Shown here piece by piece: positions 1 through 5,236 of a stretch of DNA of 5,236 nucleotides. Location: contig DYNR01000169.1 in NCBI GenBank assembly GCA_020720945.1, positions 1 to 5,236 of the forward strand, written 5' to 3'. Each line of letters begins with the position of its first letter. Position 1 is the stretch's first letter. A program made the position numbers and the translations under genes. The notes beneath the pieces are model-generated. The model saw only the letters and a program-made list of their open reading frames with translations, was not told where the DNA came from and did no database searches. The DNA is from Chthoniobacter flavus. GTDB taxonomy: Bacteria > Verrucomicrobiota > Verrucomicrobiia > Chthoniobacterales > DYNR01.

Positions 1-163
1 TTTTCGCTCCAATGCCTTACAGAGCTTCTTTGCATTTATCTCACGGATTCAGGTGCAAAAAAAATCGAACGCTTGGCGCATTTTTCGGTCTTACCTATGC
101 GCTTGATTTTCGGGTGATGGAGCCCGGCAGAAAGCAGATCAACCAAACACAAACCGACGATTT
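1..163 (+). other. Upstream region of the operon, no confident gene
   Basis: This stretch precedes moxR. All three forward frames stay open for 100 bases or more, so reading frame alone decides nothing. The frame starting at base 3 is the most suggestive: it runs without a stop to a TGA at 165-167, which overlaps the moxR ATG as ATGA, the same junction seen twice further down this operon. Its roughly 54-residue translation matches no family I recognise, so it may be the C-terminal end of an upstream gene or simply leader DNA. There is a run of eight A at 57-64. I find no convincing -35/-10 pair and no strong terminator. Confidence 0.4.
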
Positions 164-1165
164 ATGAATTTGCAAAAGACGCAAAACAATTCAGAACTGA
201 GCCGCCAGGTGGAGGAAGCCAGGCAATGGGTGCAACCCGTTTTGGACGAAGTCTCAAAGGTTGTAGTGGGGCAACGATCGCTGGTCCACCGCTTGCTCAC
301 GGGGTTATTGACGAACGGCCATGTGTTGCTCGAAGGCGTTCCCGGTCTGGCTAAAACGCTGACCGTTCGCACGCTCGCTTCGTGCATCGACACGGGCTTC
401 CAGCGCCTCCAGTTCACCCCTGACCTGCTGCCTGCCGACCTCATCGGAACGCTGATTTACAACCAGAAGGACGGCGAATTTACAACGAAGCTGGGCCCGA
501 TTTTTTCCAATTTGATTTTGGCGGACGAAATCAACCGCGCGCCGGCAAAAGTCCAAAGCGCATTGCTCGAAGCCATGCAGGAACGGCAAGTCACGATCGG
601 AGAAAACACCTACAAGCTCCCGGACCCTTTTCTCGTTTTGGCGACGCAAAACCCCATCGAGCAGGAAGGGACTTACCAACTCCCCGAAGCGCAACTCGAC
701 CGTTTCATGCTAAAAGTCCATGTCGGCTATCCGTCCAAAGCCGAAGAGCGGTCGATTTTGGAATCCATGTCCACCTCTTCCCCGAGGCTGGAAGTGCAAA
801 AAATCGTTGATCCTGAACAGATTATCCGCGCTAGAGGAATCGTGAACCAAATTTATGTGGACGACAGGGTCAAAGACTACATCGTGGACATCGTATGGGC
901 GACCCGCGATCCTGGGAGCTACCGGCTCAACCTCGACGGGATGATCCGCTACGGGGCATCGCCGCGCGCCACGATCTTTTTGACTCTCGCGGCAAAAGCG
1001 CAAGCGTTTTTGGCGGGGCGCGGATATGTGACCCCCCAAGACATCAAAAGCATCGGTCTCGATGTGTTGCGCCACCGCATCGGAATCAGCTACGAAGCGG
1101 AGGCGGAATCTGTAACCAGCGAAATGATCGTCGAGAAAATTTTCGCAGGGATTCCCGTGCCTTGA
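164..1165 (+). CDS. moxR: MoxR-family AAA+ ATPase
   Basis: A 333-residue AAA+ ATPase of the MoxR family (AAA_3 core plus AAA lid), the usual length for the family. Visible motifs are Walker A GVPGLAKT (residues 58-65, K64/T65), Walker B LILADE (117-122, D121/E122), sensor 1 at N163 in ATQNP, the arginine-finger region EAQLDRF (R180), and sensor 2 GASPRA (264-269, R268). There is no signal peptide or membrane segment, so it should be cytoplasmic. MoxR proteins are thought to act as chaperones that remodel or activate VWA-domain partners, and the next gene encodes such a partner. The ATG at 164 is the only reasonable start, because the same frame has a stop at 104-106 and no start codon between. 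No clear Shine-Dalgarno sequence precedes it. The assignment is secure at family level; the client protein is inferred from context. Confidence 0.97.
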   Translation: MNLQKTQNNSELSRQVEEARQWVQPVLDEVSKVVVGQRSLVHRLLTGLLTNGHVLLEGVPGLAKTLTVRTLASCIDTGFQRLQFTPDLLPADLIGTLIYNQKDGEFTTKLGPIFSNLILADEINRAPAKVQSALLEAMQERQVTIGENTYKLPDPFLVLATQNPIEQEGTYQLPEAQLDRFMLKVHVGYPSKAEERSILESMSTSSPRLEVQKIVDPEQIIRARGIVNQIYVDDRVKDYIVDIVWATRDPGSYRLNLDGMIRYGASPRATIFLTLAAKAQAFLAGRGYVTPQDIKSIGLDVLRHRIGISYEAEAESVTSEMIVEKIFAGIPVP

Positions 1166-1169
1166 TAGG

Positions 1170-1179
1170 TTCCTAGGAA
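1170..1179. promoter_or_regulatory. Perfect 10-bp palindrome in the moxR-DUF58 gap
   Basis: TTCCTAGGAA is a perfect inverted repeat lying 4 bases after the moxR stop codon. It could be a small dimeric operator or could have arisen by chance. No second copy was noticed in the window. Its position immediately before a hairpin in the only real intergenic gap is the reason to list it. Confidence 0.25.
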
Positions 1180-1180
1180 A

Positions 1181-1216
1181 GCCCCTCCGCGAAACACGCG
1201 GGCATTTTTGCGGGGC
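1181..1216 (+). terminator. Hairpin with short T-run between moxR and DUF58 gene (attenuator or RNA-processing candidate)
   Basis: An inner perfect stem CCGCG (1187-1191) / CGCGG (1197-1201) with the loop AAACA is followed by GCA and five T (1205-1209). An outer pairing GCCCC (1181-1185) / GGGGC (1212-1216) can close around it, and GCCC (1181-1184) could alternatively pair with GGGC (1200-1203). The T-run is short and is offset from the inner stem by three bases, so full termination is doubtful. Partial termination, or a stability or processing element that lets moxR be expressed at a different level from the downstream genes, is more plausible. This is based on pairing by eye, without folding energies. 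Confidence 0.4.
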
Positions 1217-1258
1217 ACCTTTTCGAAGAAAGATTTTTGGTTGGAAGAAATCAGGCAC

Positions 1259-2140
1259 ATGAACACAAACACCGCCATTCTAAAAAAAATCCGGAGGCTA
1301 GAGCTGCGGACGCGCCGCTTGGTGGACAGCTCCTTTGCGGGGCAATACCACAGCGTTTTCAAAGGGCGCGGCATGAACTTTGAGGAAGTAAGGGAATACG
1401 CGCCGGGAGACGAAATCCGTAGCATCGACTGGAATGTGACAGCGAGGATGGACAAGCCCTTCGTGAAAAAATTCACCGAAGAACGGGAGTTGACCGTGCT
1501 GCTGGCAGTCGATGTCAGCGCGTCGGGAAACTACGGGAGCGTCGGGTTGAGCAAAAGAGAAATGGCTGCGGAAGTCGCTGCAATTTTGGCATTTAGCGCG
1601 ATCAACAACAACGACAAAGTGGGGTTAGTTCTTTTCACTGACCGCCTCGAACTTTTCATTCCTCCCAAAAAAGGACGCCAGCACATCCTCCGCCTGATCC
1701 GCGATATGCTTTATTTTGAACCTGCCGGAAAAGGGACGGATGTCGCCTTGGCCCTAGAATACATCAACAGGGTTTTGTCGAGGAAAGCCGTGGTTTTTTT
1801 GATTTCCGATTTCATCTCGCCAGATTTCACCAAGCCGCTGACCATCGCCAGCCGGAAACATGACTTGGTGGCGTTTCCTGTTTATGACCCCGGGGAAAGG
1901 GAGCTGCCCAGCATCGGAATCGTGACCCTCGAAGATGCGGAAACGGGCAAGCAAATCGACATCAATACTTCCAGCCGAAGCGTGATGGAAGCCTTCCGTT
2001 CACAAGAAGAACGCAGGTGGCGCGATTTAGAAAAAACGCTGAAATCCAGGAGAGTCGATTCCGTCCCGCTGCGGACAGACAAGGATTACTTGGTCGCTTT
2101 GCGTTCATTTTTTGAGCAGAGAGAAAGGAGGAAATCATGA
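1259..2140 (+). CDS. DUF58 protein with VWA-like fold
   Basis: A 293-residue soluble DUF58 protein, a common length for the family. The DUF58 signature is clear at residues 35-76: the KGRGMNFEEVREYAPGD region, then IRSIDWNVTAR and the F..E motif around 72-75. A VWA-like fold follows with an apparently complete metal site: D85-x-S87-x-S89, T160 and D184 in LISDF. No membrane segment is seen, so it is likely cytoplasmic. DUF58 genes are regularly found beside moxR, and their products are presumed partners of the ATPase. I chose the ATG at 1259, with a weak purine-rich GGAAG at 1243-1247. A TTG at 1208 would add 17 residues, but it lies inside the upstream hairpin and the added residues do not look conserved. 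The stop overlaps the next start by 4 bp (ATGA). Confidence 0.95.
   Translation: MNTNTAILKKIRRLELRTRRLVDSSFAGQYHSVFKGRGMNFEEVREYAPGDEIRSIDWNVTARMDKPFVKKFTEERELTVLLAVDVSASGNYGSVGLSKREMAAEVAAILAFSAINNNDKVGLVLFTDRLELFIPPKKGRQHILRLIRDMLYFEPAGKGTDVALALEYINRVLSRKAVVFLISDFISPDFTKPLTIASRKHDLVAFPVYDPGERELPSIGIVTLEDAETGKQIDINTSSRSVMEAFRSQEERRWRDLEKTLKSRRVDSVPLRTDKDYLVALRSFFEQRERRKS
2126..2131 (+). promoter_or_regulatory. Strong ribosome binding site for the DUF4381-like gene
   Basis: AGGAGG sits 5 bases before the ATG at 2137, inside the last codons of the DUF58 gene. It is the best Shine-Dalgarno match in the window and supports that start. With the ATGA stop/start overlap it suggests coupled translation. 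Confidence 0.85.
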
Positions 2141-2712
2141 ACCCGCCCGGAGGAATCCCGGCGGCTGCACAAGCGGGCGGCGGAGCACCCGCCCCCACGC
2201 CTGCCCCCATCCACGATGTTGCAGACATTGTTTCCTTTTTTCCGTATCCTCTTTGGGTTGTGGCAGTTGTCTCGCTTCTTTTCCTTGCCGTTCTCGGGTT
2301 GTTTGTATGGTTTTTATTTTTCCGGAAGCGGGCTTCCCGCCCGTTGGGAGCAAGAGAACGAGCCATTGCCGCTCTTGTCCGCCTGCAATCAGAAAAGCTT
2401 TCTCCTTACGAGTTTGGAGTGAAAGTTTCGGATATTTTGCGCGGGTATATCGATGAGGCTTTCGGCATTCGGGCGGTAACCGCAACTTCGCTGGAGTTTC
2501 TGGAAACGATCAAAGAGCACTCTCGTTTTTCCGAAGAAGAAAAACTCTCTTTGAAGGATTTTTTGGAAACAGCAGATTTGATTAAATACGCGAGAGCGGA
2601 TGCGGATGGAGAGGACTTGACCCGCCTGTTTTCCGCCGCCGAAGCCGTCATTCGCAAACAGGAAGAACCCGCAAAAGATAAAAAAAGCAAAAAGGAAAGG
2701 GGTGCAGCATGA
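2137..2712 (+). CDS. Small membrane protein, DUF4381 / BatD C-terminal-like
   Basis: A 191-residue protein. Residues 1-25 form a Gly/Ala/Pro-rich tail, followed by a short HDVADIVSFFPYPLW segment like the start of DUF4381 proteins. One transmembrane helix lies at about 39-62 and ends in RKR. The following soluble domain (about 70-173) carries features of DUF4381 and the C-terminal part of BatD: Y91-x-F..VSDILRGYIDEAFG, the TATSLEFL stretch, and DFLETADLIKYAR (141-153). A Lys/Glu-rich tail follows. The positive-inside rule places the N-terminus in the periplasm and the domain in the cytoplasm, where it could contact MoxR/DUF58. This last point is inference. Both ends overlap their neighbours as ATGA. 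The family assignment rests on motifs and context; the biochemical role is unknown. Proteins at this position are sometimes treated as additional Bat components, but I assign no symbol. Confidence 0.85.
   Translation: MNPPGGIPAAAQAGGGAPAPTPAPIHDVADIVSFFPYPLWVVAVVSLLFLAVLGLFVWFLFFRKRASRPLGARERAIAALVRLQSEKLSPYEFGVKVSDILRGYIDEAFGIRAVTATSLEFLETIKEHSRFSEEEKLSLKDFLETADLIKYARADADGEDLTRLFSAAEAVIRKQEEPAKDKKSKKERGAA
2691..2702 (+). promoter_or_regulatory. Ribosome binding site for batA
   Basis: The purine-rich stretch AAAGGAAAGGGG ends 6 bases before the ATG at 2709 and lies within the last codons of the preceding gene. It fixes the batA start and, with the ATGA overlap, supports coupled translation. 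Confidence 0.75.
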
Positions 2713-3728
2713 GTTCGTGGACCGTCCTGGGAATTACTTTTGCCAATTCTTGGTTTTTGGCGTTGCTTCTGTTCGTTCCCCTTTTGGCACTATTGCGCGG
2801 AAAATTTGGGGGGATGCCGGCTGTTGTATTTTCTTCGACGGCAGCACTAGAAAAAATCGGAAAAAAGAGGCGTTCGCGTGCAGGGGCATTTCTTGCCGCT
2901 CTTTCGTATTTGGCACTCGCTTGCCTGATTGTTGCCGCATCGCGCCCGCAACTCGGAAGGACGGTTTCGCGGACGCAAGCCAGCGGCGTGGACATCATGC
3001 TTGTGCTCGATGTTTCTAGGTCGATGCTCGCGGAGGATTTTACGATTGGGGCGCAACGCTCCAATCGCTTGGAGGCGGTGCGCATGGTGACCGAAAGGTT
3101 TATCAATGCGAGGAAAGACGACCGTCTCGGCATTATAGCTTTTGCGGGAAGACCCTACCTAGTAAGCCCGTTGACGCTAGACCACGCTTGGCTGATCCGC
3201 AACTTGGAACGAATAAAAATCGGCATGGTCGAAGACGGCACCGCCATCGGTTCCGCGATTGTCTCTGCGGCGAACCGACTCAAAGACAAGCCCGCAGAAA
3301 GCAAGCTCATCATTTTGCTCTCGGACGGCGACAACAATGCGGGAAAAGTGCAGCCCCTTACGGCAGCAGAAGCAGCAAAAGCTTTGGGAATAAGGATTTA
3401 CACTGTCGGCGCAGGATCGCGGGGCAGCGTTCCTTTCCCGTTTCAAGACGCTTTTGGCCGACAGTTTTACAGGAATGTCAATATGGAGTTCAACGAGACC
3501 GATCTCCAAAAAATTGCGAGCACGACGGGCGGGCAATATTTCCGCGCCACCGACACCCGCTCGCTCAATGCGGTGTTCGACGACATTGACCGTTTAGAAA
3601 AAACCGATGTCGAAGTGCAACAGATCGTGCAATACCGGGATTTGTTTTTCTGGTTCTTGCTCGCCGCCGCAGTTTTTCTGATTTTAGAAATTTTACTTTC
3701 TCAAACACTATGGAGACGACTGCCTTAA
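2709..3728 (+). CDS. batA: BatA, membrane-anchored VWA protein
   Basis: A 339-residue BatA-type protein of typical length. The N-terminal BatA domain has two membrane helices (about 12-29 and 58-77) joined by a basic loop (GKKRRSR, 51-57). A VWA domain follows (about 94-290) with a complete MIDAS metal site: D101-x-S103-x-S105, T178 in DGTAIG, and D206 in LLSDGD. A third helix (about 311-331) ends in WRR. Positive-inside flanks put the VWA domain in the periplasm and both loop and C-terminal tail in the cytoplasm. The intact MIDAS implies divalent-cation-dependent protein binding. It overlaps the gene before it by 4 bp and the next by 19 bp. BatA is a conserved component of the Bat cluster, implicated in envelope or oxidative stress tolerance in several bacteria; its exact mechanism is not established. 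BatA and BatB are paralogues, and the label follows gene order and domain layout. Confidence 0.95.
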   Translation: MSSWTVLGITFANSWFLALLLFVPLLALLRGKFGGMPAVVFSSTAALEKIGKKRRSRAGAFLAALSYLALACLIVAASRPQLGRTVSRTQASGVDIMLVLDVSRSMLAEDFTIGAQRSNRLEAVRMVTERFINARKDDRLGIIAFAGRPYLVSPLTLDHAWLIRNLERIKIGMVEDGTAIGSAIVSAANRLKDKPAESKLIILLSDGDNNAGKVQPLTAAEAAKALGIRIYTVGAGSRGSVPFPFQDAFGRQFYRNVNMEFNETDLQKIASTTGGQYFRATDTRSLNAVFDDIDRLEKTDVEVQQIVQYRDLFFWFLLAAAVFLILEILLSQTLWRRLP

Positions 3729-5236
3729 CTTTCGGAGAGCCGGGCTGGCTTTTTGGGGTGGCTGCGGTGCCCGCCCTCGCAATCCTTTACTGGCTTTCTT
3801 ACCGAAACGGAAGAAAACTGATCGACCGATTGGTCGCTCCCCGCTTGCGCGAGCAACTGGCGGGGACTTTGAGCGCGGCAAGACGCATCGTGCGCGCTGG
3901 ACTGGTGCTATCCGCTTTAGCGTTCATCGTCATTGCGATGGCGCAACCGAGGATGGGATACCGGGAACTAGAAATTAAAACCCAGGGGCGCGATGTGGTT
4001 TTGGCGATCGATGTTTCCAGGAGTATGCTGGCAACGGATGTCCCCCCGAACCGCTTGGAACGGGCCCGCCTTTTTTCTCGGGATCTTTTGGAATTTTTGC
4101 GGGGAGACAGAATCGGGGTCGTCGCGTTTGCTGGAAGCTCGTTTTTGCAAGCACCGCTGACCTTAGACCAGAGCGCAATTTTGGCAACACTCGACGAAAT
4201 CAACCCGGATTTGATTCCAAAAGGCGGAACGAACTTGGCTGCGGCTATCAGGACTTCCTTGGCAGCGTTCAGTAGCGCAGAAGGAAAATCGCGCGCCATC
4301 GTCATCATTACGGATGGCGAAGAGTTGGATGCCGACGGGGTTTCTGCCGCCCGCGAAGCGGTCGATCAAGGGGTCGTTATTTTCACCATCGGAATCGGAT
4401 CGGCGGAGGGGTCTCTCATTCCGATTGTCGGAGATCGCGGGAAACAGGAATTCGTGCGGGGCCCCGATGGAAAACCCGTGACAACAAAACTCGATTCTGC
4501 CCGTTTGGAAGAAATCGCAAACATCACCAACGGCTTTTATCTTCCTCTCTCCCCCAATGCAGCAAAAGAACTGTTTTTTGCAGGAATCGAATCCCTCCAA
4601 AGAGTGGAAAGCGGGTCTGGAAACTTGCGGCAACCAAACGAGCAATACCTTATCCCAACCGTCGCCGCGATCGTCTTTTTGATCGTGTGGTTGCTGGTTG
4701 GAGAACGGAAATGGCAGCGGCGCAACAAAGTTCGTCCGACTCTGGCGGCGGCTCTGTTTCTCCCCCTTTTCTCCCTATCTTCCGCTTGCGCAGAAAACGC
4801 ATTTTCCCTTTATCAACAAGGAGATTACGCAGGTGCCATGGATGCGTTTTCTTCCGCTTCAAAAAACGGGCACGAAGCGGCAAAAAACGCTTTCAATGCG
4901 GGGGTGTCCGCCTACCGTTTGGGGCAATATCCAAAAGCGGTCGAGGCGTTTAGCCAAGCGTTGCTGGAAGGAGATGCGGAACTGCAAGAAAAAGCGGATT
5001 ACAATTTGGGCAATACTCTTGTGCGAATGGGGGAAGCGGCTTCGGGCAAAGAAAATAAAAAACGGGAATTCCAAAATGCCATCGAAAAATACGAGAATGT
5101 TTTGAAGGCGAAACCCGATCAAAAACAAGCCCAAGAAAATATCGAAATCGTCAAAAAATTGATTGCTGAACTGGACAAGCAGGATCAACAGAAGGACAAG
5201 CAAGACCAAAAGGACAAGCAGGATCAGCAGAAGGAC
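3710..5236 (+). CDS. batB: BatB-BatC fusion: VWA protein with C-terminal TPR domain (3' end outside window)
   Basis: An open frame of 509 codons with no stop before the window edge. Residues 1-330 are BatB-like: helices at about 13-29 and 62-78 around a basic loop, a VWA domain (about 95-295) with complete MIDAS (D101-x-S103-x-S105, T174 in GGTN, D202 in ITDGEE), and a third helix (314-330). After a basic linker (GERKWQRRNKVR, 331-342) comes a second hydrophobic segment (343-359) ending in A359-C-A361, like a type I signal peptidase site. TPR-like repeats follow at about 364-384, 392-422 and 429-470, typical of BatC, then a Lys/Gln/Asp repeat tail. Predicted topology puts both the VWA and TPR parts in the periplasm. 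The ATG at 3710 gives a normal BatB N-terminus but has no visible Shine-Dalgarno, so it probably depends on ribosomes finishing batA (19-bp overlap). The fusion assignment is strong for the sequence shown. Confidence 0.95.
   Translation, partial: METTALTFGEPGWLFGVAAVPALAILYWLSYRNGRKLIDRLVAPRLREQLAGTLSAARRIVRAGLVLSALAFIVIAMAQPRMGYRELEIKTQGRDVVLAIDVSRSMLATDVPPNRLERARLFSRDLLEFLRGDRIGVVAFAGSSFLQAPLTLDQSAILATLDEINPDLIPKGGTNLAAAIRTSLAAFSSAEGKSRAIVIITDGEELDADGVSAAREAVDQGVVIFTIGIGSAEGSLIPIVGDRGKQEFVRGPDGKPVTTKLDSARLEEIANITNGFYLPLSPNAAKELFFAGIESLQRVESGSGNLRQPNEQYLIPTVAAIVFLIVWLLVGERKWQRRNKVRPTLAAALFLPLFSLSSACAENAFSLYQQGDYAGAMDAFSSASKNGHEAAKNAFNAGVSAYRLGQYPKAVEAFSQALLEGDAELQEKADYNLGNTLVRMGEAASGKENKKREFQNAIEKYENVLKAKPDQKQAQENIEIVKKLIAELDKQDQQKDKQDQKDKQDQQKD
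4736..4792 (+). other. Internal signal-peptide-like segment at the BatB/BatC junction
   Basis: Codons for residues 343-361 of the fusion encode a hydrophobic stretch preceded by basic residues (KWQRRNKVR) and ended by ACA before Glu-Asn. This is the n-region, h-region and AxA pattern of a Sec signal peptide. A Cys at 360 resembles a lipobox only loosely, because the Leu is at -4 rather than -3. It could work as a fourth membrane helix or be cleaved to release the TPR part. Which of these happens cannot be read from the sequence. Confidence 0.6.
5174..5236 (+). repeat. In-frame tandem repeat encoding DKQDQQK units
   Basis: Three direct units lie at 5174-5194 (21 bp), 5195-5212 (18 bp, one codon shorter) and 5213-5233 (21 bp). 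A further GAC begins another unit at the window edge. Units 1 and 3 differ at one base (CAA versus CAG). They encode DKQDQQK, DKQDQK and DKQDQQK, so unit length changes stay in frame. The array probably continues beyond the window. Charged, Gln-rich tails after the TPRs are usual in BatC-like proteins. Confidence 0.9.

Noticed and set aside
29..59. TTTGCA/TGCAAA inverted repeat and adjacent A-run as an upstream terminator or operator
   Set aside because: Only 6 bp match across a 19-base spacer, and there is no T-run on the plus strand, so this is within chance expectation.
73..97. TTGGCG ... TACCTA as a sigma-70 promoter for moxR
   Set aside because: The spacing is about 13 bases and the -10 matches poorly, so it is not supportable.
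710..1258. Long minus-strand open frame (182 codons) opposite moxR, and a similar one at 305-694
   Set aside because: They lie opposite a gene with full AAA+ motifs, their translations look like reverse-complement shadows, and they show no family features.
1208..1258. Upstream TTG start extending the DUF58 protein by 17 residues
   Set aside because: The TTG falls inside the hairpin T-run, has no ribosome binding site, and the extension does not resemble the family N-terminus; the ATG at 1259 fits better.
3799..4645. Minus-strand open frames opposite batB (169 and 160 codons)
   Set aside because: The plus strand here encodes a complete VWA domain with MIDAS, continuous with the rest of the gene; the minus frames have no recognisable domain.
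4687..5105. Two plus-strand frames (starting 4687 and 4698) as a possible separate batC
   Set aside because: Their translations lack TPR motifs; the TPR residues are in the batB frame, so these are out-of-frame shadows.

Overview
The window is one tightly packed, plus-strand gene cluster of the Bat (Bacteroides aerotolerance) type. In order it holds a MoxR-family AAA+ ATPase, a DUF58 protein with a von Willebrand factor A (VWA)-like fold, a small single-pass membrane protein resembling DUF4381 / the BatD C-terminal domain, BatA (membrane-anchored VWA), and a BatB-type VWA protein fused in frame to a BatC-like TPR domain. The last gene is still open at the window edge. Where this cluster is known it usually continues with batD, so that gene is expected just downstream but is not visible here.

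Organism: the layout implies a Gram-negative bacterium, because the VWA and TPR domains are predicted to sit in the periplasm, carried by membrane segments with positive-inside flanks. Base composition is near 50% G+C by eye. Gene order, the stand-alone DUF4381-like gene and the BatB-BatC fusion fit PVC-group bacteria such as Verrucomicrobiota. Spirochaetes and other Bat-carrying phyla cannot be excluded, so this assignment is weak.

Layout: 1-163 is an upstream region of unclear status (leader, or the tail of an unrecognised gene). Next come moxR (164-1165), a 93-bp gap with a hairpin and a perfect palindrome, the DUF58 gene (1259-2140), the DUF4381-like gene (2137-2712), batA (2709-3728) and batBC (3710 to the end). 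The last four genes overlap (4, 4 and 19 bp), which points to one transcript with translational coupling.

How the parts may work together (inference from topology and known families): MoxR and DUF58 have no membrane segments and should act in the cytoplasm as an AAA+ chaperone/VWA-adaptor pair. The DUF4381-like protein places its soluble domain on the cytoplasmic face and could link that pair to the membrane. BatA and BatB present two MIDAS-complete VWA domains on the periplasmic side, and the fused TPR domain with its charged tail offers a periplasmic binding surface. The cluster is associated with envelope and oxidative stress tolerance in other bacteria, but its molecular activity is poorly defined. 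I see no phage, transposon, CRISPR, tRNA or rRNA in the window. The most unusual points are the BatB-BatC fusion, which retains a signal-peptide-like segment at the junction, and the structured gap that separates moxR from the coupled genes.
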